From assembly GCA_039566865.1 (NCBI GenBank), contig CM076943.1:40618663-40682662 (forward strand): DNA of 64,000 nucleotides, in the 5' to 3' direction. The notes below the pieces were generated by a model, which did not search any database, had not been told where the DNA came from, and worked only from the letters and a program-made list of their open reading frames with translations. Position 1 is the stretch's first letter. Each line of letters opens with the position of its first letter. Source of the DNA: Aurelia coerulea (taxonomy: Eukaryota; Cnidaria; Scyphozoa; Semaeostomeae; Ulmaridae). The position numbers and the translations under genes are program-made. Below are positions 43,918 through 54,665 of this stretch, in pieces.

Positions 43918-44112
43918 ATGGCGTTCGCAAGAAAATGCACCGTATCATCTTTGATGTTAATGAATTGCTTTGCATTAATACTGTTCATATCATATCATTC
44001 TTTGCAATTCAGTAGACATCCTGTTCGCAAAACTGGGACCATAGCTGGCACAGAAACGATTACGACGAGTACGATGTCGATAGCTAAATCAAACCCAAAA
44101 GAAGCGAGAGTC
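43918..44112 (+). pseudogene. N-terminal anchor of a type II membrane protein
   Basis: The ORF starts MAFARKCTVSSLMLMNC and continues FALILFISYHSLQF: a short basic N-terminus followed by one hydrophobic segment, then a Ser/Thr-rich stem (ETITTSTMSIAKS). This is the usual layout of Golgi glycosyltransferases. The frame runs into the TIR of the element at 44113 and stops at 44131-44133 inside it. The likely continuation is the catalytic-domain ORF at 46570. That the two belong to one gene is an inference from order, strand and domain logic. Confidence 0.55.
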
Positions 44113-46565
44113 CACCGTAGCGCGAGCCGGTAAATTTGAGGCGCCGGTATATCTGAGGTTTGCCGGTAAATATGAGGTCGGCAAGATCAAAGGTATTCTT
44201 CTTAGGCGACAAGTAGTCATAACCTATTGTGAATTAGACAAAGGTGAGACACAAGGTCTGGTTTCAAAGGAAACAATAGGTTTTTCCGGGGGTCGGGTCA
44301 ACCGTCTGAGGATTTCTGCCGCATATAATCTTTTCCTTCTGACAGCGTTCGGGAAAGCGAACGCTAGGATTTAACTTTGAAGGGTAGGGGTTAGGATTTT
44401 TGCTGCGTAAGGAAATCCGCGAGAAGAATCCAATTTCATTTGGTTTCCTTTGGTATGGATTTGCTACATCTAAAAGTTATTAGTCGAAAGTAAACTGTCT
44501 TATTGCTCAAATACTTCGTTCCATTGCAATACCGTTTTGTATCTGGGTTGATGAAGATTATGATTTTCGAGCGCTGTTTTTCTTCCTTTCCGCGGTATAT
44601 TTTCGTGTGATTCTCTTCAGAAGTTTTTAAGCATTAGGGAAAATATTGAAAGTTTACTAAGATTATCGGAGTTATAAGTTTCTAAGGTTCTTACAGATAC
44701 AGATTCTTAGGAGTTTCCAGAATCTCTTACAGGTTTCATAATAATCTTCATGTGCACTTTCCCGTGCCTTCTCCTGAACCTTTCAAAACGAAGTTTTTGA
44801 AGCCTTTCCGATGTTTAAACATCACTCAGACAAGTACCTTCCAATTTTCATTAGTACGATACAGGAAACAAGTCAAAATGTGATAAACGGAGTTTCTCAA
44901 GTTTTTGGCAATCCTAGAGTTGAGTTTCATATACCCTAATTTTTTACAAAAGAAACTAAGAATTTGGCCCAAAACTGAAAGTTTCTTAAAATTATATCAT
45001 ATTTTCAGTACTCGGAGTTTCTTACGAGTTTCTCCGAGGTTTCATAACAATATTCACGTTCACTACCTGTGCCCTCGTGAACATTTCAAAATAAGGTCTT
45101 TAATTAAGGCCTTTCCGATGTTTAGACATTACTCAAGTACCTTACGAGTAATATGATACAGGAAACAAGTGAAAGTAAAGTAAAAACATTTCAAGGATTT
45201 CCTTTATCAAAGTAAATAGTTTCTTAACTTACATTTTCCCAGTACTGGAGTTGGTTAATCTTTAGCCGATATGAGAGTTGAGTTTTCTTATGGGCAGTTT
45301 CTTATCAAACTACGTGTAAGCAGTTTCTTATCAAACTACGTGTAAGCAGTTTCTTATCAAAATACGTGTTGGCCTAATGTTCCTTACTTTGCAGAATGCA
45401 ATAAAATCTATCGTAAGTACGTACATATATTTCCATAAGAAACTAAGAATTTGGGCTAGTACTGAAACTTTCTTAAGATTATCAGATTTTGAGTACTCAG
45501 AGTTTCTTGCGAGTTTCTTAGAGGTTCCATAACAATATTCATGCTCACTACTGTCCCTCGTTTCCTAGTATCAAGCCTTTCCAAGCCTTTCCAATCTTTA
45601 GATATTACTAAGTACCTCACGAGTAAAATAATAAATTTTTAAATTTTGATAACATTATGAGACAACCTTCAAAAATATCGAAAGATATAACCTAATAACC
45701 CTTCTTTACTATGGGTTAAATTTTTTATTCATTTTCGTTACATATAATTTGCGGTTTTTAAATTTTGATAAAATTATGAGACATCTTTCAAAATTTCGAA
45801 AGATAGAACTTAACAACCCTTCCTTAGTATTGGTTTAGTTTCTTACTCACTTTCGTCGCAAAATCATGTGGCATTTTTCAGAAACCTTATATCTTATCCC
45901 ATCTTTTTAAGCTTCTTTTTCTCTTTCCTCGTATCGTATATCGTTTGTCGATTTTTCAATTTTCTCAAATCTTTGAGACGTTCTGAGACAGGCGTTAAAT
46001 AGGAACGTGAAAGCTACCGTTTCGTAAATCGATATCGTGAAAGATTCTCCAACGTTTCTCAACTCTCATTTTAAACATGAAGATTACGAAAAAAAGATGC
46101 AAATTATGCTGCTCAAGTTTGTTTTGCTTTTTTAGTGATCTGAGAGCTGAGCGCTCATAAGAGTTTCTTATGAAAAACTCTTATAGGATTTATATAAATT
46201 CGGCTGTAGATTGGAGAATGCATTTTAATTTGGCTTCTAAATTAAAAGAAACAAATTATGAATCTTGTTTAGCTAGAATTGCTAAACGTTCTTTGAAGAG
46301 TAAATATTCCAAGGACCAAGGTATTGCTGAACCTGTCTGTTGCCAACCTTACCCCCCCCCCCCCTCCCGACAAAAAGCGGTCAACAGCGGTGACCACAAA
46401 AGAGTAATGTGTCTTGTACAATGAGCGATTTCTATACTGCATTGTTTAATTTGAATGGCTTCTTAAACAATAACCCAGGTGTTTGAGTAGTCCCACGACA
46501 CCTCATATTTACCGGCAAACCTCAGATATACCGGCACCTCAAATTTACAGGCTCGCGCTACGGTG
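44113..46565. mobile_element. 2.45-kb TIR element between two gene halves
   Basis: The ends are inverted over ~62-70 bp, starting CACCGTAGCGCGAGCC and containing the repeated phrases CCGGTAAATTTGAGG, CCGGTATATCTGAGG and CCGGTAAATATGAGG. The interior has GTTTCTTACGAG-type dispersed repeats (44640-45140), a 26-bp unit repeated three times (45294-45370, GCAGTTTCTTATC...) and a ~115-bp direct duplication (45642-45840). No exact target duplication abuts the ends, though AAAGAAGC occurs on both sides (44098 and 46573). No transposase ORF. Confidence 0.8.
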
Positions 46566-46569
46566 ATAT

Positions 46570-47421
46570 ATGAAAGAAGCAGAGTATAGCAATGGCAAGT
46601 GTGTTTCGGTTCGACCAGTTACAGATGTCTTCAATACTCAAAATTCTTATCGGAGCAAGAACGTAACCGTAACCCTATTGACAAATTTTGTGGATTTTAG
46701 GCATCAGAATTATCGGCCCAATTTGAGATTTGGAGAGCATGATCCACCGTCTGATTATCAACTTGAAGAAAGAATGGCGGAGATCACCACAACGCTGCAA
46801 AGTAACTTGCAACACCCTAATATTGCAAGTATTCACATAATGGTCAAAGAATGGGAATCTCTTCAGTTTCTTCGCAGTCTAGATTTGGTAAATAGAGAAA
46901 AAATGGTTATTCAATTTGTTAATGAAACTGTCACAATGAAGATGCAATTGATCTATGCAAGCAGATGCCTTGCAGGTAAGATTGTATCAATTAGTCATCA
47001 AGATAATATGTTTGGTGCTGGATGGAATCGACTGGAACCAAATATCTTAAAAGAGACAAAGATCCTGTATGCGTTAACTCGACATTCTGCCCTGAACTCT
47101 AGCTGTAAAGCTGCCAAGAGTTTTGTTTGTGATGATGGTGCAAGTTATGTTGGCAGCCATGACACTTTTGTGTTTTATGTGCGAAACATCACAACCGATA
47201 AATTGAAACCACTGGATTCCGTAACACCGAATCTGAACGGGATGGAGAATGTGTTAATGTGGCTTTTTCGAGATGTTCTTGGGTATAAAGTGTTAAATCC
47301 ATGCAAGATTTTATTTGTCCATCATCAGCATTGTGTTTCAATTAGAGAAAAAGGTCGTCGACGTGTGAATACAAGGAAAACAACAGGCATTTGTGGATTT
47401 ACCAACAAACTCAAACCATAA
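46570..47421 (+). CDS. Glycosyltransferase-like domain protein (C-terminal part)
   Basis: A 283-codon ORF. It opens with an Asn-rich, secretory-type segment (VRPVTDVFNTQNSYR), then VTVTLLTNFVDFRHQNYR, an amphipathic RMAEITTTLQSNL helix, and VKEWESLQFLRSLDL. VSISHQDNMFG lies where related proteins have an Asn/Asp metal or sugar-nucleotide site. The C-terminal half has YVGSHDTFVFYV, then NLNGMENVLMWLFRD, GYKVLNPCKILFVHHQHC and IREKGRRRVN. This order (GS-Asp-Thr-phe-val-phe, Gly-x-Glu-Asn, Gly-Tyr-x-val-x-Asn-Pro, His-x-His) resembles a widespread family of GT-A-like putative glycosyltransferases. Donor and acceptor are unknown. The Met at 46570 is probably internal: the N-terminal anchor lies at 43918, across the inserted element. 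No introns are visible. Confidence 0.6.
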   Translation: MKEAEYSNGKCVSVRPVTDVFNTQNSYRSKNVTVTLLTNFVDFRHQNYRPNLRFGEHDPPSDYQLEERMAEITTTLQSNLQHPNIASIHIMVKEWESLQFLRSLDLVNREKMVIQFVNETVTMKMQLIYASRCLAGKIVSISHQDNMFGAGWNRLEPNILKETKILYALTRHSALNSSCKAAKSFVCDDGASYVGSHDTFVFYVRNITTDKLKPLDSVTPNLNGMENVLMWLFRDVLGYKVLNPCKILFVHHQHCVSIREKGRRRVNTRKTTGICGFTNKLKP

Positions 47422-47654
47422 CATAAAGCTGCTTTATGACCTTTTACCTGGGATTTTTCAGTTTGTGCTAATGAGAATAGTTTGTCATTTTAAGGGCCTG
47501 TTTATATGAGGCGGGCTGGCCCGTTTAGCGAGCTGGCTCGCCTTCAGGTGAGATCCTACTTACCTGGTCACGGCTTTGCAAACAGCAGTTTGCGTTTATG
47601 TTGTTTTAAAATGTTTGTCATATTTCTCGAGAACTTATTGGTGGCAAATCGTGA
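47422..47654. other. Downstream flank of the glycosyltransferase-like gene
   Basis: No ORF. Near 47490-47550 the phrase GGGCCTGTTTATATGAGG and a GGCTGGCCCG block look like the end of a dispersed TIR element without a visible partner. Confidence 0.4.
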
Positions 47655-47658
47655 TTAA

Positions 47659-49655
47659 GGTGGTCGCAGGGTAAAACTTTTGGATTTTTTTCAAAATTAT
47701 CAAAAAAATTTTTATCATCGATTCAGGTGCTAAAATTATCGAGGAATTCGATGCTACAGTCCTTTTTAACGTGGAGAATCGTATTTCTGACATATTTCTT
47801 AGTTAAACTACCCTAGTCGGACTAAATTTCCTTAGCAACGTTCATAGCAACCAATTCTGGCCCCATTTCTTCGCCCAAAGAACTGATTTTGTCAATTTTG
47901 GGGGCCCACTGTCGATAACGAGGCTTTGCTGTTGAATTGGATTGTTATGATTACATGAAGTACTTATTAGGTTTGCCATCGAGAAAAACAAGACCTCGTT
48001 TGTTGATGCACTCCTTCAGCTGCAAACTTCGGTGTTGTTTATTTTGAAATGGGAAGTAATTCAAGCTACAGAGAGAAGACTACATGATAGTAGAAGTTCA
48101 AAGGGAAGACCAGGTAGCAATGAAGCCAAAAATGATCAAGTGAAGTCTCTTTTAAGTCGTAGTAATCCATATAGAAAAAAGACAACAAGCAGAACTTGGC
48201 CTAGACAAACAAACAAAGGCCTTTATTCGGGCATATGCGATGATGTGGCAGTTATCGACAACCAAAAGCAAACATCATCAATTACTGGTAAAGATTTAAA
48301 TTCAAGCCAAACTGCCCTTTCAAATCGGATGTGGAACCAACCAACCACTACCATCCCAAAGAAAATGAGATGATCAGCATCATCTCCAAAGGCAAATGGG
48401 GTCTGGTCTGGGGAGGTCGGAATAGAAGAGGCACCAATGCCAATGGCATTTTCAAGTTGCAGATATCAATCAAATACAGATGATACTACTGTGGAAGAAG
48501 ATATATGGTATTATCATAAAGCAAACAGATGCATTCCATTTCCTATTCACAAAAAGGGAAAGTTGATATTTGTCAGGTTGAGCGCAGACTTGAGCGCATT
48601 AGCAGGACACAAAATTTCCGTGAAGCACTTGCAACCTTATCTAGAAGAGATTCATGCAGTAAAAGACATCTCCATATGCAGAAAGATTATCTCAGGAAGT
48701 TATCGTTGATAAGCAATCATCAATGTTAACAGAGAGACAATTCAAATTCAAAATTTTATGAACCGCTTGATATTGAGCCAGCCAGGCACCCGATTTGCAA
48801 AATTTTGCATTGAAAATGGCAAGAGGTATCTGCTGCTGAGAAAAAATGGGTCTCAAAAGTGAATTACAGGACAAAGCAACCAAGAGTAAGAAAAAGAATA
48901 CATCATAGGGAAACAAACAGACACTGACGGTCACAGCATAATGAAGAAATGTTGTTTTGCAGAGAGAAAATCTAAGTTATTGTGTAAAAATGTCAAAAAT
49001 AATCAACTGAACAATGGAAAAACACTGTAAGGGACTTGTTCTAGTGTAGTTAAAAACCACTAGCTTCTACAGTAACAAGGGAGCTTTATTTCTCAGTGGA
49101 GAAGTATGTTCATTTATTGACATTTTCTATTTTTGCCATTTTCCGGAGTTTGATATTTTGATCAATTCTCAAACTTTCAAGGAAAATTTAAGAAAAGTGG
49201 TAAGAGATTTTGCCTTCAAATTTTCACAGTTTGTGATGCATGTAATAAGGTATGTTCTGGACCTAAGATAGTTCTTCTAACTAGCATTGTGACATTGAAA
49301 AGTATTTTAATGATAATAGCGATTATCGCAATTTTCTTGCATGCAAAGGTTTTCAAAAAAATTTCAATGTAATTTCCCTTACTGCACTGAACTCAAAGGT
49401 TCAGCACATGAAAACATGTCTAAATAACAAACGCTGAAAATTTCATGGCATTTCTGTTTGATTTGACAAAGTTATTTTCCTTGAAAGACCCACCATTCCG
49501 CGACGCTTTGATCTCATTAATTATGCGCATAAATTAATTTTTATCAAAATTTTCATCAAATTTCTTTATTTGGCTACCAACAGTCTCTTTCTATCCCTTG
49601 GATAGGTTCTTAACTCATAAAACAAAAAAGTTAGAGTTTTTACCCTGCGACCACC
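47659..49655. mobile_element. TTAA-flanked 2.0-kb element (GGTGGTCGCAGGG)
   Basis: TTAA at 47655-47658 and 49656-49659 flanks perfect ends GGTGGTCGCAGGGTAAAA. The GGTGGT start recalls the element at 1112-1533. Two plus-strand ORFs inside (48032-48373, 113 codons; 48437-48709, 90 codons) have no recognisable domain and are in different frames. They may be remains of an internal gene. Confidence 0.85.
48032..48709 (+). pseudogene. Unrecognised ORF pair inside the TTAA element
   Basis: The first ORF is Ser/Lys/Thr-rich (KGRPGSNEAKNDQ, KKTTSRTWPRQTN). The second contains VEEDIWYYHKANRCIPFPI and HLQPYLEEIHAVKDI. They do not share a frame. I do not recognise a transposase signature such as a DDE triad. 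They may be captured or decayed host sequence. Confidence 0.3.
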
Positions 49656-50700
49656 TTAAAGCTCTTATGTCGCTATATAAAGCTAATGGCTATCTTTAAA
49701 ACATGGAATCTGGAAACTTTAAAATGATCGAAAATATTAAAAGGAAATAATCCTAATTGATCGTAAACAATGGGATCAGTGTGGGAAGTGATTTGAAGCT
49801 TTTCAATGTGGATGACGGCGAATTTTGAACCACGGGGAGAGTTCTTATAGTAAATCCCCATACCAAACACGAGGCTCAATATTTTCAGATGGGTTAGCCC
49901 TTTTCATTTACGAGATTCCAAAAGACCTTTTGATTTTTGTTTTCAGTTTCCTGGATGGATTTCAATATGGTGGAATATTCGGAACGTTTAAATTAAAGGA
50001 ACGTTTCTTAGCTTGCTTGTACAATTTTTTATTCGAGTAAAACTTACTTCTTACATCAGGGTCTTTTGGCCACTTATTAAGGTTTTTGAGAGAACGCTGT
50101 ACAGCTCGTTTCGCCTTTTCACATGTTTTGTCAAACCATTTGTTCTTGGGTTTACGTGATTGCGTTTTGTGAGTGTTTGGTCGCCCTTTAGCCTTTTTGC
50201 AGGCTTTAGATAACGGAACACTTTTATCAGCAGCTTCCCGAATGATAGAATATGTATCTAGCATCATTTTGTTTTGTTTACATCAGTCTCACTATCTTGG
50301 TTTCGTTTCTTCCACTCAGCCATAATTGTTTCAGTCTTGTCGAAAAAATTAGTACTACTCAGTGCAAACCTAAAGGAAATATTAGCTTCAGGGGACCATT
50401 TATAGGACCTAGGTTTCTCGCTAAGTGGATGGTTCCCAGCATTAATATTTATATGACAAACCCGACACCACCGGTATAGTGAGACATCGCCTCACCACAG
50501 GTGGTGGAAACTGGAATCTGGAATCTGGAAACTGGAATCTGGAATCTTTCAAATGATCGAAAATATTAAAAGGAAATAATCCTAATTGATCGTAGATCGT
50601 AAACAATGGGATCAGTTTGTGAAGAGATTTGAAGCTTTTCAATGTGGATGGCGGCGAACTTTGAACTGCACTAATAATACTAGCAATAGTTATTACTAGG
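49656..50700. repeat. 130-bp direct duplication around a LINE fragment
   Basis: 49700-49830 and 50540-50668 are direct copies (GATCGAAAATATTAAAAGG, AAACAATGGGATCAGT, TTTGAAGCTTTTCAATG). The second has an extra tandem AAACTGGAATCTGG run (50505-50545). Between them lies a minus-strand LINE fragment. Confidence 0.7.
49962..50420 (-). pseudogene. LINE linker fragment
   Basis: The minus-strand peptide contains NKWFDKTCEKAKRAVQRSL and SNKKLYKQAKKRS, the Lys/Arg-rich segment with an invariant Trp-Phe-Asp that joins endonuclease and RT in CR1/Jockey-type LINEs. Only ~100 codons are open, with weaker similarity upstream to about 50420. Neither RT nor endonuclease flanks it. Confidence 0.65.
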
Positions 50701-52054
50701 TGCCCCACACCAGATATCTCTAGCAGGTATAGTAAACACTAAAAAGGTAGATCAGTGTTGCAGTTTTCACGAAGTGATTCCCATATCCATTCTGTACAGG
50801 CCAAATATTTGACACTTGTGCATAAAATCTGCCACAGCATGTATTCACAGAAAGCATAGGGCTCGAATCTTTGCAACATAACTCATTACCTATGTTAGTG
50901 TTTGGCATAGCAACATAATTGATTGACTGTGTGATAACAAAGAATAATCTTGAAGAAATAGAGTGCCTTCTAGCATTAGATTCTTCAAAGCCGACTTTTC
51001 ATTGCATTGTTGCCAAACGAAGAAAGAAGAGCATAAGAATCAGTCATAACAAGTGTCACGAAGCGTGCCCAAACGATCACGAGTAGCTCAATAGTAAACA
51101 CGCATTCTTCGGCCATCTACATCTTCAATTTATCTCTCAACTCAACTCAAACTTCATCTCTACTTTCAACTCAATCACGTAATACTTCTCTACTCAAACT
51201 CTTCTCACAACAACTCTACAATTCTACTTGCTACGCCCCCTTCTAATTCACAAAATACATCAAGCATAACTTCCGTGCTCCTTCACAGTCAATAACTTCA
51301 CAGTCCACTTATTACACAAGAGAAGAAAATGCCTCAAAAGCACCAAAAACCAAATTAAATCTGCTAATTTAGTGAATTAGAATTGTTACAAAAGTATCGC
51401 TGGTTACTCTTAATGATAGCAGTTCATAAAAATATACGAGATGTTCTTAAAAAATCGGTCATGCAAAATTAACTGACTGGCCAAGGCCTTGTTTGCATCA
51501 TGGCTTTGTTGAGGTAGTTAGGGGCAAATGCTGTTCCCCTGCTCTGGCATGCTCTGCTGGTCTCCTTCTTTTTACCGTCAAAAATTGCCCACTACCCCAC
51601 TACTAGCTTTGCCAGATTCCATTTGTTTGTTTTGTTTTGTTTTGTTGTTGTTATCTCAAACAGTTACTATGGACACCCCTGAGCTTTTTTGGCATGGAAA
51701 GAAAAAGAATTTTCTCCTCTGTTGAAAGCCCTTTGTTTCAGATACAAGAGTATGCTGAGAGAATACATATTACGGCGTGATATCATCATTATTCTATTCT
51801 CCTTTATAATCCAGCTCAGTAAAATACAAACTACAACGAGTGCAGTAAATCTATGCCTTGCGAACCCGATTAAACCTGTTTTGATAGAAAACCAATCACA
51901 TTCCACCGTTCTCAAAAAAGCTTGCGTAAAACCTTGTCAGTCCTGCATTACGACGAAAAATTCCAAATATGCGAGGATTTGAGATTCGAAGCCCTAGCCT
52001 GTGCAGCCTCGTATGCGCGCGGTGGGCTATAAAGCCCCACTTCGGTGTGGGGCA
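50701..52054. mobile_element. TGCCCCACACC element, copy 1, with solo LTR inside
   Basis: The short termini TGCCCCACACC and GGTGTGGGGCA are inverted. The right end also folds on itself (GCCCCAC TTCG GTGTGGGGC with a small bulge). It is followed by a 25-bp spacer that repeats the sequence preceding the element (ACTAGCAATAGTTA...), then by copy 2. A 263-bp solo LTR is inserted at 51054. No coding sequence of note. Confidence 0.75.
51054..51316. mobile_element. Solo LTR, 263 bp
   Basis: It begins TGTCACGAAGCGTGCCC and ends TTATTACA, i.e. TG...CA, with the 4-bp duplication CAAG (51050-51053 and 51317-51320). The sister element at 52080-53733 shows the same sequence without it. The terminal sequence resembles Ty3/Gypsy-type LTRs. 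The internal region was presumably lost by LTR-LTR recombination. Confidence 0.85.
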
Positions 52055-52300
52055 ATAACTAGCAATAGTTACTACTAGGTGCCCCACACCAGATATCTCT
52101 AGCAGGTATGGTAAACACTAAAAGGTAGATCAGTGTTGCAGTTTTCACATTGTGATTCCCATATCCATTCTGTACAGGCTAAATATTTGACACTTGTGCA
52201 TAAAATCTGCCACAGCATCTATTCACAGAAAGCATTGGGCTCGAATCTTTGCAACATAACTCATTAACCACGTTAGTGTTTGGCATATAACTGATTGACT

Positions 52301-52384
52301 AAACAAGTAAATAAAGTAAAATATAAGCACTTTGATGCGAATTGAAATAAGCACGACGTTTCGAGCATAGCCCGTTATCAAGTT
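52301..52384 (-). mobile_element. 84-bp Penelope-like end fragment
   Basis: A 12-bp duplication, AACTGATTGACT (52289-52300 and 52385-52396), flanks it. On the minus strand it reads TTGATAACGGGC, a short stem and CTCGAAACGTCG, the hammerhead-like end motif of Penelope-type elements. It is a strongly 5'-truncated retroinsertion. Confidence 0.72.
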
Positions 52385-52540
52385 AACTGATTGACTGTGC
52401 GATAACAAAAAATAATCTTGAAAAAATAAAGAGAAAAGATTGAAGTTTGCCTTCTGGCATTAGATTCTTCAAAGCCGACTTTTCATTGCATTGTTGCCAA
52501 ACGAAGAAAGAAGAGCATAAGAATCAGTCCATAACAAGAG

Positions 52541-52794
52541 TAGACTTGCTCCAAGTCTATTCAGCGGACCATCAATAGTAAATCAACAATAAAATAATAT
52601 AATTTCTACTGCGGGGGCGTAAACTACTAAGGTGTCGCTGCGAAGGAGAAATGAGAACGAAACTGTATTCAGTTTCGTTCTCACTTCTCCTTCGCAGCAT
52701 CACCTTAGTAGTTTACGCCCCCGCAAAAGAAATTATATTATTTTACTATTGATATACTATTGATGGTCCGCTGAATAGACTTGGAGCAAGTCTA
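52541..52794. mobile_element. 254-bp Mutator-like snapback MITE (TAGACTTGCTCC)
   Basis: The exact 9-bp duplication TAACAAGAG (52532-52540 and 52795-52803). The element is almost a perfect palindrome along its whole length (CTGCGGGGGCGTAAACTAC and its complement, centred near 52672). Same terminal motif as 10679-10816. Confidence 0.9.
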
Positions 52795-53733
52795 TAACAA
52801 GAGAAGAAAATGCCTCAAAAGCATCAAAAACCAAATTAAATCTGCTAATTTAGTGAATTAGAATTGTTACAAAAGTATCGCTGGTTACTCTAAATGATAG
52901 CAGTTCATAAAATGTACGAGATGTTTTTAAAAAATTGGTCATGCAAAATTTACTAACTGGCCTAGGCCTTGTTGGCATCAAGGCTCTGTTGCGGTAGTTA
53001 GGGGCCAATGCTGTTCCCCTGCTCTGGCATGCTCTGCTGGTCTCCTTCTTTTTACCGTCAAAAATTGCCCACTACTAGCTTTGCCAAAAACCATTTGTTT
53101 GTTTTGTTTTGTTGTTGTTATCTCAAACAGTTACTATGGACACCCCGGAGCCTTTTTGGCATGGAAAGAAAGAGAATTTCCTCCTCTGTTGAAAGCCCTT
53201 TGTTTCAGATACAATAGTATGCTGAGAGAATACATATTACGTTACGTAAAATGTTAAAGAGAATCAACGGAGATAAAAGCCCCGCGCGGAAGGAGTCTGG
53301 GTATTCTATTATTAGCCTATTGTATTTGATGATTTCGAGACGATCATGGATATTGTTTAGCAAGAGGAACAATAACATGCGTAGGAGTTTTCAATGCCCT
53401 ATTTATAGACGACCTCCTCTTAGCTCCGTTCATTCACTTTAAGCATCATATGGCGTGATATCATCATTATTCTATTCTCCTTTATAATCCAGCTCAGTAA
53501 AATACGAACTACAACGAGTGCAGTAAATCTATGCCTTGCGAACCCGATTAAACCTGTTTTGACAGAAACCAATCACATTCCACCATTCTCAAACGAGCTT
53601 GCGTAAAACCTTGTCAATCCTGTATTACGACGAAAAATTCCAAATATGCGAGGATTTGAGATTCGAAGCCCTATAGCCAGTGCAGCCTCGTATGCGCGCG
53701 GTGGGCTATAAAGCCCCACTTCGGTGTGGGGCA

Positions 53734-53822
53734 ATAATACCTTATTTAATGTTAGTTTTACGGTAGTGTGAGCACTAATATACACTAACATGAAGCAATT
53801 TTAGGGATTTGCATCATGGAAC
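53734..53822. other. Short flank
   Basis: About 90 bp between the TGCCCC element and the stop codon of the next LINE; probably the LINE's 3' end. No other feature. Confidence 0.4.
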
Positions 53823-54665
53823 TTATTGACTGCAAGCGTTGCAGGCGCATTGATTGTTGAAAAACCAATCTTTTATGAGAATTTTGAATTGATATGCATT
53901 TTTGGATGATTTTATTTCATTTGGAAGAGAATTCCAAACCTTTGGACCCAAAAAGCTAATCGATTTTATGCCATAATTTGTACTTTTGACTTTAGGAACA
54001 ACTAGAATGTCATTTCTTTGAAGATTATAGCTGGTTGATTTTGGGAAAAAATAATCTTTCATAAATGCTGGATTTAAGTTGTGCAAAGTTTTGTAAATTT
54101 CAAGTGCCAATAGCCTAATAGAATGAATATGAATTGTAGTAGATTTGGCCTTGATTAGGAGATTACTATATGGTGAAGCATAATCCGAGAGTGCTAATCT
54201 TAGGGCCCTCTCGTTGACTTTCTCGATTTTCTTTTGGCTCGATTTACTGCAAAATAACCAGATAAGGGGACAGTAATTAAAGTGACAAAGAATGAAAGAA
54301 TTCACGATTACTTGTCTCTCTTTGTTACCCATGAATCTAGCTAGTCTATTGATTGCGTTTAGCTGCATGGCAGCTTTTTTACAGATATTATCGATATGTG
54401 AGTCAAATTTTAGCTGTTGGTCAATAAGAATTCCAAGTAGAGTTACTTCATTACTCACGTTTATTTTGAAATTATTGTTTATTTGACATTCTTTAATTTG
54501 GTTATCATTTTTGCCAACAATCATTGACTGAAATTTAGATGGGTTGGCTGTCATATGGTTTGAATTGAACCAATCAATGCATTTATTGGTGTTAAGTTGC
54601 ACTAGTCTATAGAGATCATCAGCATTCTCAGCAGAAATCGAAATTGTGTTATCATCTGCGAAATT
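53823..54665 (-). pseudogene. LINE RT C-terminal part (FADD to end)
   Basis: The minus-strand frame starts within the RT at FADDNTISISAENADDL (the catalytic Asp pair) and runs open for about 280 codons: SKFQSMIVGK, VTLLGILIDQQLKFDSHI, LCHFNYCPLIWLFCS, VNERALRLALSDY, KSISFLGPKVWNSLPNEI, stop at 53823. These are CR1/Jockey-type thumb and C-terminal features. The upstream RT is cut off at 54666 by the CAGGGGCGGATCC element. The first residues of the open frame before FADD come from that element. Confidence 0.85.

Larger units (their letters stand above)
52080..53733. mobile_element. TGCCCCACACC element, copy 2, with two insertions
   Basis: Same ends and same order as copy 1, in tandem with it. 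Insertions relative to copy 1: an 84-bp Penelope-like fragment (52301-52384) and a 254-bp Mutator-like MITE (52541-52794). A 216-bp segment near 53238-53453 is absent from copy 1 but its edge is present in copy 3 (58681), so copy 1 more likely lost it. That segment includes the block shared with 10850-10912. Confidence 0.78.

Noticed and set aside
52021..52060. Helitron 3' end (hairpin followed by CTAG)
   Set aside because: Copies 2 and 3 diverge right after GGGGCAATAA and lack CTAG, while an inverted TGCCCCACACC start exists, so a TIR-type element fits better.
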